The position numbers were made by a program, and so were the translations under genes. This document shows positions 26,193 through 34,506 of a stretch of 51,967 nt of DNA, one piece after another. Positions within the stretch are counted from its first letter, which is position 1; each line of letters begins with the position of its first letter. This DNA comes from Bacillota bacterium (GTDB taxonomy: Bacteria > Bacillota > Clostridia > Christensenellales > Aristaeellaceae). Location of the stretch: the NCBI GenBank assembly GCA_023409955.1, contig JAEYQQ010000017.1:1-51967 (forward strand), written 5' to 3'. The notes under the pieces are model-generated. The model was not told the DNA's origin, ran no database searches, and saw only the letters and a list, made by a program, of their open reading frames with translations.

Positions 26193-27152
26193 ATGCCCAA
26201 AATAGACCATCGTTTGGCGCCTATGGCAGGGGTCAGCGATTGGCCGTTCCGCCTTTTATGCTTTGAGCAGGGGTGTGATGCGGCATATACCGAAATGGTC
26301 AGCGCTATGGGCTTAAAATGCGCGCCGCCCGGCAACTTGGCGACTGAGCAGCTATTGATGACGCATCCTGCTGAAGGGCCTGTGTTTGTGCAGATATTCG
26401 GCAAGGAACCGGATATCATGGCCTGGGCAGCGCAAAAGCTTGCGTCAACAGGGCTGTATCACGGTATTGATATCAACATGGGTTGTCCGGCTCCCAAAAT
26501 AGCGGGGAGTGGTGAGGGCAGCGCTTTGATGCGTGAACCAAAACTGGCGGAGAGGATTATGCGGGAAGTCGTAAAAGCCGCCATCCTCCCCGTATCTGTA
26601 AAAATGCGCTTGGGATGGGATGAAACCTCTATCAACGTACTTGACTTGGCCAAAGCTGCTGAGCAGGCCGGTATCCAGAGTGTGATCGTCCATGGCCGCA
26701 CCCGTAGTCAGCAATACAGCGGCAAGGCGGATTGGGATGCCATAGCGGGTGTCAAGCAAGCTCTGTCCATACCGGTGTTTGGCAACGGCGATGTCAGCAG
26801 CCCGGAGGACGCAGTATCAATCACCCGGCATACAGGCTGCGATGGTGTATTGATAGGCCGGGGCGCAATGGGTAACCCATGGCTGTTTTCACAAGCAAAG
26901 GCCTTGGCGCAAGGTCATGAACCAGTTTACCCGACATTGGCACAGCGCGTTGAAACAGCTGTGCGCCATGCCCACCTGATGGCGCAGTGGAAAGGTGAGG
27001 ATATCGCTATTCGCGAAATGCGAAAGCATATCGGCTGGTATGCTGGCGGATTGCGAGGTGCATCAAAAATTCGTGTGGAGGCAAATGCTGCCAGGTCCAT
27101 GGCGGAATTGGAAGCCTGTCTGTCCAAATGGGCTGATCACACGAACTGTTGA
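26193..27152 (+). CDS. dus: tRNA-dihydrouridine synthase (DusB-like)
   Basis: This FMN-dependent enzyme reduces uridine to dihydrouridine in tRNA D-loops. It has 319 residues. The TIM barrel starts with 'LAPMAGVSDWPFR'. The active-site block 'DINMGCPAPKIAGSGEGSAL' carries the catalytic Cys. 'VSVKMRLGWD' and 'VHGRTRSQQYSGKADWDAI' are further signatures, and 'FGNGDVSSPEDA' with 'CDGVLIGRGAMGNPWLF' marks the FMN phosphate region. The ATG at 26193 is six bases after GGAGG, inside the last codons of the preceding gene, so the two are cotranscribed. Confidence 0.95.
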   Translation: MPKIDHRLAPMAGVSDWPFRLLCFEQGCDAAYTEMVSAMGLKCAPPGNLATEQLLMTHPAEGPVFVQIFGKEPDIMAWAAQKLASTGLYHGIDINMGCPAPKIAGSGEGSALMREPKLAERIMREVVKAAILPVSVKMRLGWDETSINVLDLAKAAEQAGIQSVIVHGRTRSQQYSGKADWDAIAGVKQALSIPVFGNGDVSSPEDAVSITRHTGCDGVLIGRGAMGNPWLFSQAKALAQGHEPVYPTLAQRVETAVRHAHLMAQWKGEDIAIREMRKHIGWYAGGLRGASKIRVEANAARSMAELEACLSKWADHTNC

Positions 27153-27229
27153 AAAAATGTTATGCAAATGCAAGATTATCCATCATCGGATCGTTCCATT
27201 TCATGGACTATCCCGGAAGGAGTATGCAA

Positions 27230-28681
27230 ATGAGGAAGCCACTCTTGGGCAAAATTTCCGGGGTGATAAGTATAGTATTGCTTTTGGTCTGCATTGCTTC
27301 ATCCACTGCTTTATCTGAGATGGCACCGAAGCTGTCGCCAATGCTGTCTAAGTGGTATGAGGGGACCGCACAGGGTGAGCCTGTAAATATGGTCCTGTCT
27401 GCTTCTTTTCATGCACTCGTTCCATTTGGAGAGGAAACCTTATCGGCCATAAACCGGCTCATGTCCGAAATCAGGTTGCAGGTGGGCTTCAAGGCCGGCG
27501 ACGATGAAGAAACCACCCGCACACAGCTTGTTATCGGTGATGTAAAAGCTTATGATGTTACTGAAAAAAACGGTGAAGCGTATTTGGTTCAGGCTTCCCT
27601 GCTGCCAGAAATTACGCTGTCAAGCAGTGCGGGCTCACCGGTTGAGGCTTTCACGGGGAATGAAACGAATATCCCTTTTTGGGCTGTGAACATTCCGGAT
27701 CCAAACTTACTGATCGAGAATATATCCGAAATCTTGTCCGACTTGTCTGGTTATGGTGTGGAGAAAAAGGGGAATTATGGCCTGTCATCCATAGCAACGG
27801 CGAGAAAAGCGCAGATCTATACTGTGCCTAAAAATGAACCTGAGCCTCTTCGCAAAGCATTTTCTAAGTTCGCCGAAAAAATGAACTGGCCGGAAGCTGT
27901 ACGCCTGTTCTCAACCCTTAAGAATACCGGAAATGTAACAATCACACTATACCAGACCGCTGAAGGGGAGAATATTGCCCTTGGCGTTAAGGGGAACTTA
28001 TCGTTTGAAGATGTTTCCCCACGTGAGGTTAACTTTTTATGGGTGTTTCGAAACGATGAAAAGAACAGCATTCATACCTTGAGCTTGAAAGCACCAGGGG
28101 CAGAGAGTTCTGATTATTTGACTGTAACAGGTAATATGAAGATGGAAAGCAAACCTGATAAGAACACCCTTCTTTTTGAACTTGACATCAAAAGCAGGCG
28201 AAGCAAGGTGTCCAAATATGAGCAGTGGAACGGCAGACTGGATTGTCTGATGGCAGAGGATAACCAACGCCTGGAAGGGGAGATCAAGCAAACCGTATCA
28301 AGTGCGAATGATACCGACGATATTCTTACCATTAAACCAAGCCTACTGGCATATATGGTAAACGGAGAGGTATCTGTTAAGGGAAATGTCCGCATCAGTT
28401 CAAGCAGGAACAAGGTTGATTTGACCGATGTTACCATATCGCTAGTAGCTGATCATAATGCTGATTTTCCTTGGCAGGATACAAATAGCTTGTTGTCTTT
28501 GGATGAAATGAGTGATCATGAAGCCTCACAGCTTTTCGGTAAAGCGCAGGAGGCGGCTGTTAAAGCAATTTGGCAGGCAGTTTTGACACTGCCACAGGAG
28601 AGTTTGAAGCTTATTACAAAAGAGATGTCCCAAGAGGACTGGGAACGCATTTACCAAGCAGTCTACCAGGTTGGCCAATAA
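27230..28681 (+). CDS. Secreted protein of unknown function, first of a tandem pair
   Basis: This 483-residue protein has a signal peptide (about residues 1-30, ending 'STALSEM') and no other membrane helix. No lipobox cysteine is present. The mature part is rich in alternating beta-strand segments, with a helical C-terminus ending 'SQEDWERIYQAVYQVGQ'. No known motif was recognised. It shares overall layout and a similar 'PW...SLDEMSDHEA...LTLP' ending with the next gene, 17 bases downstream. The start is the ATG at 27230, seven bases after AAGGAG; an ATG six bases earlier is too close. It probably belongs to a transcription unit with dus. Confidence 0.75.
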   Translation: MRKPLLGKISGVISIVLLLVCIASSTALSEMAPKLSPMLSKWYEGTAQGEPVNMVLSASFHALVPFGEETLSAINRLMSEIRLQVGFKAGDDEETTRTQLVIGDVKAYDVTEKNGEAYLVQASLLPEITLSSSAGSPVEAFTGNETNIPFWAVNIPDPNLLIENISEILSDLSGYGVEKKGNYGLSSIATARKAQIYTVPKNEPEPLRKAFSKFAEKMNWPEAVRLFSTLKNTGNVTITLYQTAEGENIALGVKGNLSFEDVSPREVNFLWVFRNDEKNSIHTLSLKAPGAESSDYLTVTGNMKMESKPDKNTLLFELDIKSRRSKVSKYEQWNGRLDCLMAEDNQRLEGEIKQTVSSANDTDDILTIKPSLLAYMVNGEVSVKGNVRISSSRNKVDLTDVTISLVADHNADFPWQDTNSLLSLDEMSDHEASQLFGKAQEAAVKAIWQAVLTLPQESLKLITKEMSQEDWERIYQAVYQVGQ

Positions 28682-28698
28682 TTGGGGAGGGATGAACC

Positions 28699-30219
28699 GT
28701 GAAAAAGCGTTTGATAGGGCTGATGTCTGCCGTGCTCCTGGCTGTATTTCCAGTCTTTGCATCTTTTGCTGCCGCTGAATCCGCGCTATTGCAAAAAATG
28801 CAAAAGCAGTTAAATGCAGGTTCAGGTTTTAAAGGAACGGTAAGCATAACCGGTTTGGAAAGCATCAGCGACCTGAATGCTGATATACGGTATGTGCTTC
28901 AGAAAGCCCAAAGCCAGCTCCTTATTCAACTCAAAAGCGGTCAGGATGAGCTTGTGAATACTGCGCTTTATCAGCAAGGGGAACATGTTGTCCTGGATGC
29001 AGGCTTAGAATCTGGCAAGCTGTATGGCCTTCCTGGCGGCATTGAATCCCTCTTTGGCCATTTGATGGCTGGTGAAAATGGCGGATGGCCTATTCCTGCC
29101 TATTCGGCGATTGCGAGTATATTCAAGCAGGAGGCTGAAACAGACACGGCAAAGCTGTCTGAGGCGGCTGCTCCTTATATAACCAAGGTAGACTTGTGGA
29201 TGCAAGGGTTTGCTGATCTACCCTTGCTGGAAAAGGATGAGCTTGGAAACTCTGTAATGAATGTGTCTTACAAGATTCCTGCTGCTGCAATGAAGGTTCA
29301 GATCAAACAGATGCTGGTTGATCTGCTGGCGGACGAGGAATTGCTTCCGCTTCTGTGGTCTAAAATGTCACAAGAACAAGCAGATCTTTACTTGAACCCT
29401 GCGCTGAAAAGCTTTTATTTTCAAGCGATTGATGCATTGCCACTCAGTGATTCTGTCACCATGAAACGCTGTGTATCCACCGCAGGAGAGCATATCGAAA
29501 CTACCGTCACGCTGCCGCTTGCAGGCTTAAATGGCGGCCTGAACAGTTTTGTTTACACCAGCAAAACGGTAGATGGAAGCGATTTAGCGGAGATAACCCT
29601 GGAAAGCGATGATGCTGAATATTATTTCAGTGTTCAAAAGGGTGCCGCTACGCATGAAGATACGCAAGTCTGGCAGGGGAGGATCGGCTATCAGCCTGCA
29701 AAAGAGGCTGACTGGCAGGTGGAATCATCAGATTCTAAGACCACAAAAAAAGCAATGGTTGCTTCCTACATAGCGGAGTTTACATCGCAGCTGACAGAGG
29801 ATGCAGAGGGTAAGCTCAAGGAGCTTTATGCGCTGACGCTGGCGCTTACGCCTGATTATGCAAGTCCTGATCAAGTGACTACTGAGGGAATTCGAGCACA
29901 GTATCTTTTGACGGAGCCGGCTAGTATTACAGCTTCCTTGTCTTTGCTAAGCGGGCAGGCTCGCAATGCTGCCACATATGTAGATGCTCAGATCCAATAC
30001 GCCGGTGGTAAAGACAATTGGACACTGGATGCTCAGGGTAAAACAGCTCCGCCGTGGAGTTTTGAGCCGGTGGATATCAATGCATCTGTGGATGTAAGCA
30101 AGATGACAGATGATCAGGTAAACTCAGCTATCACTGAGATCGTCAGCCAGCCAGGGGTTGTAAAGCTTCTGCTGATGCTTTTACCGGCGGATATAGAACT
30201 GCCAGGTACAGTAGGCTAA
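28699..30219 (+). CDS. Secreted protein of unknown function, second of a tandem pair
   Basis: This 506-residue protein has a signal peptide (about residues 1-26, with 'SFAAAES' at the cleavage region) and a beta-rich mature part. Near the N-terminus 'ADIRYVLQKAQSQLLIQLKSG' corresponds in position to 'SAINRLMSEIRLQVGFKAG' in the preceding protein. The C-terminal 'PWSFEPVDINASVDVSKM' and 'LLLMLLPADI' also correspond. The family was not recognised. The start is a GTG at 28699 after GGGAGGG. A strong terminator follows, so the pair ends the unit that starts before the GH127-like gene or at dus. Confidence 0.75.
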   Translation: MKKRLIGLMSAVLLAVFPVFASFAAAESALLQKMQKQLNAGSGFKGTVSITGLESISDLNADIRYVLQKAQSQLLIQLKSGQDELVNTALYQQGEHVVLDAGLESGKLYGLPGGIESLFGHLMAGENGGWPIPAYSAIASIFKQEAETDTAKLSEAAAPYITKVDLWMQGFADLPLLEKDELGNSVMNVSYKIPAAAMKVQIKQMLVDLLADEELLPLLWSKMSQEQADLYLNPALKSFYFQAIDALPLSDSVTMKRCVSTAGEHIETTVTLPLAGLNGGLNSFVYTSKTVDGSDLAEITLESDDAEYYFSVQKGAATHEDTQVWQGRIGYQPAKEADWQVESSDSKTTKKAMVASYIAEFTSQLTEDAEGKLKELYALTLALTPDYASPDQVTTEGIRAQYLLTEPASITASLSLLSGQARNAATYVDAQIQYAGGKDNWTLDAQGKTAPPWSFEPVDINASVDVSKMTDDQVNSAITEIVSQPGVVKLLLMLLPADIELPGTVG

Positions 30220-30233
30220 TCATAATAGAAATT

Positions 30234-30267
30234 GCCCCCCTGCATGCTGCAAGGGGGCTAATTTTTT
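30234..30267. terminator. Intrinsic terminator between the secreted-protein pair and bioY
   Basis: A GC-rich stem (GCCCCC from 30234 with GGGGGC ending at 30258) is followed on plus by TAATTTTTT. It can also serve bioY on the minus strand. Confidence 0.88.
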
Positions 30268-30808
30268 ATCTTAGTACTTGGCGTACCTGTTTGGCAATGA
30301 TGGCGGCACCTGCTGCTTTTACCAAATCAAGCGGCAGAAAAGAAAGGAAGTAGCCAGTCATCAGTGTTTTGAACACCACTGGTTTTGCCTGATACACATA
30401 GGATAAAAATGCAACATACGGGAGTGCAATCATATATACAGCCAGTACTCCGACTGTTGCTGCAAGCATATATGCAAACCTTTTCCCATATAGTTTCCTC
30501 AGTACAAGAGATGTTACAAAGGCAGAAAATATGAAGCCAAGAAGATAACCAAAATTTGGTGTCAGCAATGTGTGCGGCCCGCCGCCTTGAGAAAAAACGG
30601 GGAACCCAAGCAGACCAAGCAAAACATAAGTGCTCAGTGCACCTGCGCTGTATACAGGCGGCAGCAGTAGTCCGGTAACCAGCAGAAAAAACACCTGGGT
30701 TGTGAATTGTACTGCAAAAAAGGGCAACGGGAACCTTACATATGCACCAACCACCATCAAAGTGGTACACAATGCGGATAAAGCCATGTATTTGGTCTTT
30801 TGCTTCAT
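30266..30808 (-). CDS. bioY: Biotin transporter BioY (ECF substrate-binding component)
   Basis: BioY is the membrane S-component that captures biotin and works with the shared ECF energising module. The protein has 180 residues and about six hydrophobic helices. Family signatures are 'FPLPFFAVQFTTQVFFLLVTG', split over residues 27-47, then 'YVLLGLLGFPVFSQGGG' and 'PNFGYLLGFIFSAF'. A C-terminal 'LPLDLVKAAGAAIIA' is also typical. The ATG at 30808 follows AAAGGCG. No biotin synthesis genes lie nearby, consistent with uptake. A clear promoter and a probable BirA operator lie upstream. Confidence 0.95.
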   Translation of the reverse strand: MKQKTKYMALSALCTTLMVVGAYVRFPLPFFAVQFTTQVFFLLVTGLLLPPVYSAGALSTYVLLGLLGFPVFSQGGGPHTLLTPNFGYLLGFIFSAFVTSLVLRKLYGKRFAYMLAATVGVLAVYMIALPYVAFLSYVYQAKPVVFKTLMTGYFLSFLPLDLVKAAGAAIIAKQVRQVLR

Positions 30809-30822
30809 AACAACGCCTTTCT

Positions 30823-30850
30823 GTAAACTAAAAAAACAGAAACAGTTTAC
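30823..30850 (-). promoter_or_regulatory. Probable BirA (biotin repressor) operator of bioY
   Basis: GTAAACT (30823-30829) and AGTTTAC (30844-30850) form a perfect inverted repeat with a 14-base spacer. The core GTAAAC...GTTTAC with 16 bases between resembles Firmicutes BirA boxes. The right arm covers the predicted transcription start of bioY. Confidence 0.75.
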
Positions 30851-30853
30851 GCA

Positions 30854-30882
30854 ATTATATCTAAAAAGTGGATAACCGTCAA
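30854..30882 (-). promoter_or_regulatory. SigA-type promoter of bioY
   Basis: On the minus strand TTGACG (30882-30877), a 17-base spacer and TATAAT (30859-30854) place the start near 30847, inside the BirA-like operator. Confidence 0.85.
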
Positions 30883-30953
30883 GAGTCATACGTCTTTAAA
30901 GCAATTAAATCGCATACATATTGGAAAGAGCCTTGTCGTAGGAGGAAGTGGAC

Positions 30954-31259
30954 ATGAGAGAACAACGGGAGAATACACAGGCAAAAGGAAATGAGACGCG
31001 GCCCCATGGCATCACCTTGGATAACAGAAGCCGAGCGGTGCTCAGCGGTGTCAGTGATGTAAAAAGCTTTCATGAGGAAGAAGTGGTTCTGGATACATCA
31101 GGAGGTGAAATGGTGATTACAGGTAAGGGCTTACACATAGCCAAGTTTGCGCTGGAGGATGGCAATCTTATCATGGATGGACGTATTGATGCTGTGGCAT
31201 ATCAGGATGCCGGTAGAACTAGGAAGGGCGGAAATGTTCTTGGCCGCATGTTCAGGTGA
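30954..31259 (+). CDS. yabP: Sporulation protein YabP
   Basis: YabP-family protein of 101 residues, required for normal sporulation in Bacillus, probably at cortex formation in the mother cell. Core motifs are 'LDNRSRAVLSGVSDVKSFHEEEVVLDTSGG' (split over about residues 21-50), 'ITGKGLHIAKFALEDGNLIMDGRID' and the terminal 'GRMFR'. The ATG at 30954 follows AGGAGG at eight bases. A CATACATA at 30913-30920 resembles a SigE -10 element, but no matching -35 was seen. yabQ follows immediately. It is a distant relative of YqfC at 37367-37654. Confidence 0.93.
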   Translation: MREQRENTQAKGNETRPHGITLDNRSRAVLSGVSDVKSFHEEEVVLDTSGGEMVITGKGLHIAKFALEDGNLIMDGRIDAVAYQDAGRTRKGGNVLGRMFR

Positions 31260-31264
31260 TTTAC

Positions 31265-31678
31265 ATGGCTCCGTTTTTTGAAACGAAAAGTCAGGCATGG
31301 GTATTTATAAGCATGATCTACCTCGGCATGGCTTTAGGGATTGTGTATGACGGCCTGAGCCTAATTAGAAAAGGGAAGAAAGCCATTTGGACCATAGGGG
31401 CAGACCTTTTGTTCTTTCTGCTGGCCGGGTCAGCGTTGACACTGGCGCTAGTAATTACTGGGCAGGGCGGACTAAGGTTTTATGCCTTGTTAGGCCTGGT
31501 CTGCGGTGGAATCGTGTATCTGCTTGGTATCCGCCGCCTGGTAGCAGGAATCGCTGCATTATGTGTGAAGTACATCATAAAACCTACTAAAGAAGCAATG
31601 GCACGAACAAAGGAGAGAAAAGAACGTATAAAATCATTAAAGCAAGCAGGAAAGAAGAAAAAGGCGGCGAATACGTAA
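31265..31678 (+). CDS. yabQ: Spore cortex biosynthesis protein YabQ
   Basis: YabQ is an integral membrane protein of the forespore outer membrane needed for cortex formation. This one has 137 residues, four hydrophobic helices within the first 105 residues and a highly basic tail 'RKERIKSLKQAGKKKKA'. The 'FISMIYLGMALGIVYDG' block is typical. The ATG at 31265 follows AGGTGA at five bases; a GTG at 31256 overlapping the yabP stop is also possible. It is coupled to yabP and precedes divIC, as in most spore formers. Confidence 0.9.
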   Translation: MAPFFETKSQAWVFISMIYLGMALGIVYDGLSLIRKGKKAIWTIGADLLFFLLAGSALTLALVITGQGGLRFYALLGLVCGGIVYLLGIRRLVAGIAALCVKYIIKPTKEAMARTKERKERIKSLKQAGKKKKAANT

Positions 31679-31709
31679 GAAACAATATACAACAGGAGCA
31701 GGATCAGAT

Positions 31710-32060
31710 ATGAAGCAGCCACGCCGTGTACGATATATGACATTGTTTGTGATGCTGGCTTTGATTGCTGTTGCATTTGCTGCAACCAACCATAATATTC
31801 GGGCCAGCATTGAGAATTTGGACAAGCAGGAAAGCCAGGGTCGCATTCGGCTCAGCGCCGTTCAAGATGAGCAGTATAAGCTGCAGTCTGAGTTAAGCAT
31901 TGTTGGCACGGATGCTTATATAGAGAATCAGGCCAGAACACGATATGGGTATTTAAAGCCAGGAGAACTGCGTTTTGTGATCACCAATCCAGAGGCTCTT
32001 TATTCTAATGGAGACCAGGCACCTCAGCTTCAATCGGTTGAGGGAGTGGACAAGCCCTGA
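31710..32060 (+). CDS. divIC: Septum formation initiator family protein DivIC (FtsB-like)
   Basis: A 116-residue bitopic membrane protein of the FtsB/DivIC/FtsL group that stabilises the division complex with FtsL and DivIB. A short basic N-terminus is followed by one membrane helix (about 9-26) and an external coiled coil ('IENLDKQESQGRIRLSAVQDE', about residues 33-53). The conserved region 'YIENQARTRYGYLKPGEL' follows. An AGGAGC lies upstream of the ATG. It follows yabQ in the classical yabP-yabQ-divIC order. Confidence 0.9.
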   Translation: MKQPRRVRYMTLFVMLALIAVAFAATNHNIRASIENLDKQESQGRIRLSAVQDEQYKLQSELSIVGTDAYIENQARTRYGYLKPGELRFVITNPEALYSNGDQAPQLQSVEGVDKP

Positions 32061-32086
32061 TTTTTAATATGTTTGGGGGTGGGATC

Positions 32087-32998
32087 ATGCGGGCAGCAGT
32101 CATTGGTATCGGCTCCAATTCCGTCCGCATGCTGGTGGCCGATATCCAAGGAGAAACCATTCATCAGGTACTCAGGGACAGAGAAGGAACCCGTTTGTTT
32201 GGCGGGCTGGATCAGAATGGGAACCTGAGTGATGAGAGCATGCGCCATACGCTGGATGCGGTATGCACCATGCATGAAAAAGCAATCAACCTGAAAGCAG
32301 CCAAAATTCATCTTTTTGCAACAAGCGCCGTACGCGACGCCGGGAATCAACAGAAATTCAGCAGTATGATCCATATGGAAACTGGATTGGAGCTGGAAAT
32401 CTGTACCGGTGAAAACGAAGCGGCGCTTTCTTTTCTGGGTGCAACCTATGGTGGACGGGCTGGTGTGATTGATATTGGCGGCGGTTCTACAGAGTATGTG
32501 ATTGGCCATGGCGCAGCGATTGAGTGCGGCGTGAGTCTTCAGATGGGGGCCGTCAGGCTTTTCAAAATGTATCCCATCCAATCGGCGGCCGATGTGCCGG
32601 CTGTGATAGACGCAGCAACTAAGATACTTCAAGAGAGTATCGACCCTAAAATAAAAGCTTCAACGCCTGAACAATGGGTTGGTGTAGGCGGGACGTTTAC
32701 TGCTTTGGCAGCGCTATGCAAAGGGATCAACTGGAAAGATAAAACTGGTCTGAATGGGTATGTCGTAACAGTTGAGCAGGTGGAAGAGTGGCTGTACAGG
32801 CTTGCGGGTATGACAATGTCGGAGAAACTGAAACTCAAAGGACTGCAGCCCCAGCGTGCCGACATCATGGCACATGGTGCCGGGATACTTGTTGCCAGCA
32901 TGCGCGAGTTGAACATTCCGGCTATGACGGTATCAGAATACGGTAACTTGGATGGGTATTTAAAGCAAAAATACTTCATTTCGCCCAATTTCTTATAG
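32087..32998 (+). CDS. Ppx/GppA family phosphatase
   Basis: An exopolyphosphatase / guanosine pentaphosphate phosphatase family protein of 303 residues. It is the short form with only the two ribonuclease-H-like ATPase-fold domains. The phosphate-1 motif 'IGIGSNSVRMLVAD' and phosphate-2 motif 'VIDIGGGSTEYVIG' are present. 'ATSAVRDAGNQ' and 'VGVGGTFTALAAL' are also family signatures. It hydrolyses polyphosphate or pppGpp; which one cannot be told. The ATG at 32087 follows GGTGG; an ATG at 32069 has no site. It probably belongs to the divIC unit. Confidence 0.9.
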   Translation: MRAAVIGIGSNSVRMLVADIQGETIHQVLRDREGTRLFGGLDQNGNLSDESMRHTLDAVCTMHEKAINLKAAKIHLFATSAVRDAGNQQKFSSMIHMETGLELEICTGENEAALSFLGATYGGRAGVIDIGGGSTEYVIGHGAAIECGVSLQMGAVRLFKMYPIQSAADVPAVIDAATKILQESIDPKIKASTPEQWVGVGGTFTALAALCKGINWKDKTGLNGYVVTVEQVEEWLYRLAGMTMSEKLKLKGLQPQRADIMAHGAGILVASMRELNIPAMTVSEYGNLDGYLKQKYFISPNFL

Positions 32999-33035
32999 AT
33001 TCTTAAAAAGTTCACAATATTTTGCGAACTGTTGC

Positions 33036-33064
33036 TTGCCGTTTTATCATGAGTTTAGTATAAT
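33036..33064 (+). promoter_or_regulatory. SigA-type promoter of the PrsA-like gene
   Basis: TTGCCG (33036-33041), a 17-base spacer and TATAAT (33059-33064) lie 45 bases before the start codon. Confidence 0.8.
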
Positions 33065-33108
33065 AGCAAAAGCGACTTGCATTCGCACATAGAATAGGAG
33101 AGAATTTC

Positions 33109-34455
33109 ATGCGCAAAAAGGCGATATTGGCCTTGGTGCTGGCTGCGGCGATGATCTTGTCCAGTTGTGCTCTGGTGGAAAAAGATGCGGCGGTTGACAA
33201 TGCTACTGTCATTATTGAGCTAGGGAATAGGACTTTTAACAAAGCTCAAGTGAATAATGCGCTGGATTACCAGCTCAGCGAAATGGCCTCTTATTACAGC
33301 ATGTTTGGTATGAGCATTGATCCCACAGATCCAGCTGTTCGTTCGGATGCTTTGGATGGTATTTTGCATAGTTTATCCGAGGAACTGGTGAAACAGCAAA
33401 AGATCGAAGAACTGGGCTTTGATGTTTTTACATCTGAAGAGGATATTGCCATAAAAGAAGCTGCCCAAACCGCTTATGACGATGATAAGGAATTTGTTAA
33501 GGCGCAATTTTTTGCTGATACGACCTTGGAAGGTGAAGCCCTTGAAACAGCTCTTCAGGAAAAGATGACGGAGTTTGGGATCACCTTAGATATGTACTAT
33601 GACACCGAAAAGGCGCAGGCATCTGAAGACAAGCTGCGTGAGCATATCGTCAAGGATGTTACTGTCACTGACGAAGAGATTCAGACTGAGTTTGACACCC
33701 TTGTTGAAACTGCCAAAACCAATTATGAAAGCAACCTTTCAGCATATGGTTCTGCGCTCAACAATGGTACAAAAGTGTATTATGCACCAGCAGGATACCG
33801 CTATGTGAAGCACATTCTGCGCAAGTTCCCTGATGATGTTCAGACCGCAATCAACGACTTGTATACAAAACTGAGCAGCAAGGCCGATGAAATCACCAGT
33901 GTTGATTCTTCGATCACTGCATTGGGTGAAGATGTGGCGCAGGATGCTCCCGAACGCGTTACGCTCAATGAGCAGAAAGCAAAGCTGGAGGCAGAAAAGG
34001 CCGAGCTGCAGACACAGTATGACAAAGCGCTGGAGGATGCCTATGCACAGCTGCAGCCTCAAGTGGATGAAGTGCTTGCAAAGATCGCCGCTGGTGAAGA
34101 TTTTGATGCTTTGATGGAAGCATATGGCGAGGATCCCGGTATGAAATCATCTCCCCTTAAGGAAACCGGCTATGCCGTATGCGCTGGATTTGAATCTTTT
34201 GATCCTGCATTCACAGATGCAGCTATGGCCTTGGCATCCATCGGTGATGTAAGCCCTGCGGTACGTGGTCAGAGCGGTATACATATTATCAAGTATGTAT
34301 CCGATATCGCTGAAGGCCCCGTGTCACTTGATACTGTTAAGGAAACCTTGTCTGCCGAGCTTCTATCCACCAAACAGAGTGAAACATATAGCACTGTGAT
34401 TCATGAGTGGGAAGGGCAGTCAAGCGTAAAAATCTACAAAGACAGAATGAATTGA
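33109..34455 (+). CDS. PrsA/SurA-like lipoprotein foldase with interrupted parvulin domain
   Basis: A surface-anchored peptidyl-prolyl isomerase-type chaperone of 448 residues. The lipobox 'LSSC' places the lipidated Cys at 20. A SurA-type helical N-domain covers about 35-215. The parvulin fold begins at 'GYRYVKHILRK' (229-239) and resumes at 'EVLAKIAAGEDFDALMEAYGEDPG' (split over 321-344), continuing to 'GQSGIHIIKYV'. Between the two parts lie about 75 residues of charged coiled coil. It should help exported proteins fold outside the membrane. It is flanked by a SigA promoter and a strong terminator, so it is monocistronic. Confidence 0.9.
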   Translation: MRKKAILALVLAAAMILSSCALVEKDAAVDNATVIIELGNRTFNKAQVNNALDYQLSEMASYYSMFGMSIDPTDPAVRSDALDGILHSLSEELVKQQKIEELGFDVFTSEEDIAIKEAAQTAYDDDKEFVKAQFFADTTLEGEALETALQEKMTEFGITLDMYYDTEKAQASEDKLREHIVKDVTVTDEEIQTEFDTLVETAKTNYESNLSAYGSALNNGTKVYYAPAGYRYVKHILRKFPDDVQTAINDLYTKLSSKADEITSVDSSITALGEDVAQDAPERVTLNEQKAKLEAEKAELQTQYDKALEDAYAQLQPQVDEVLAKIAAGEDFDALMEAYGEDPGMKSSPLKETGYAVCAGFESFDPAFTDAAMALASIGDVSPAVRGQSGIHIIKYVSDIAEGPVSLDTVKETLSAELLSTKQSETYSTVIHEWEGQSSVKIYKDRMN

Positions 34456-34466
34456 CAAGCAAGAAT

Positions 34467-34498
34467 GCGGCGCTCCATAAAGATGGAGCGCCGCTTTT
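34467..34498. terminator. Strong intrinsic terminator between the PrsA-like gene and cotJ locus 2
   Basis: GCGGCGCTCCAT (34467-34478) pairs perfectly with ATGGAGCGCCGC (34483-34494), with a four-base loop and TTTT. Confidence 0.92.
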
Positions 34499-34506
34499 GC
34501 ATTTGC

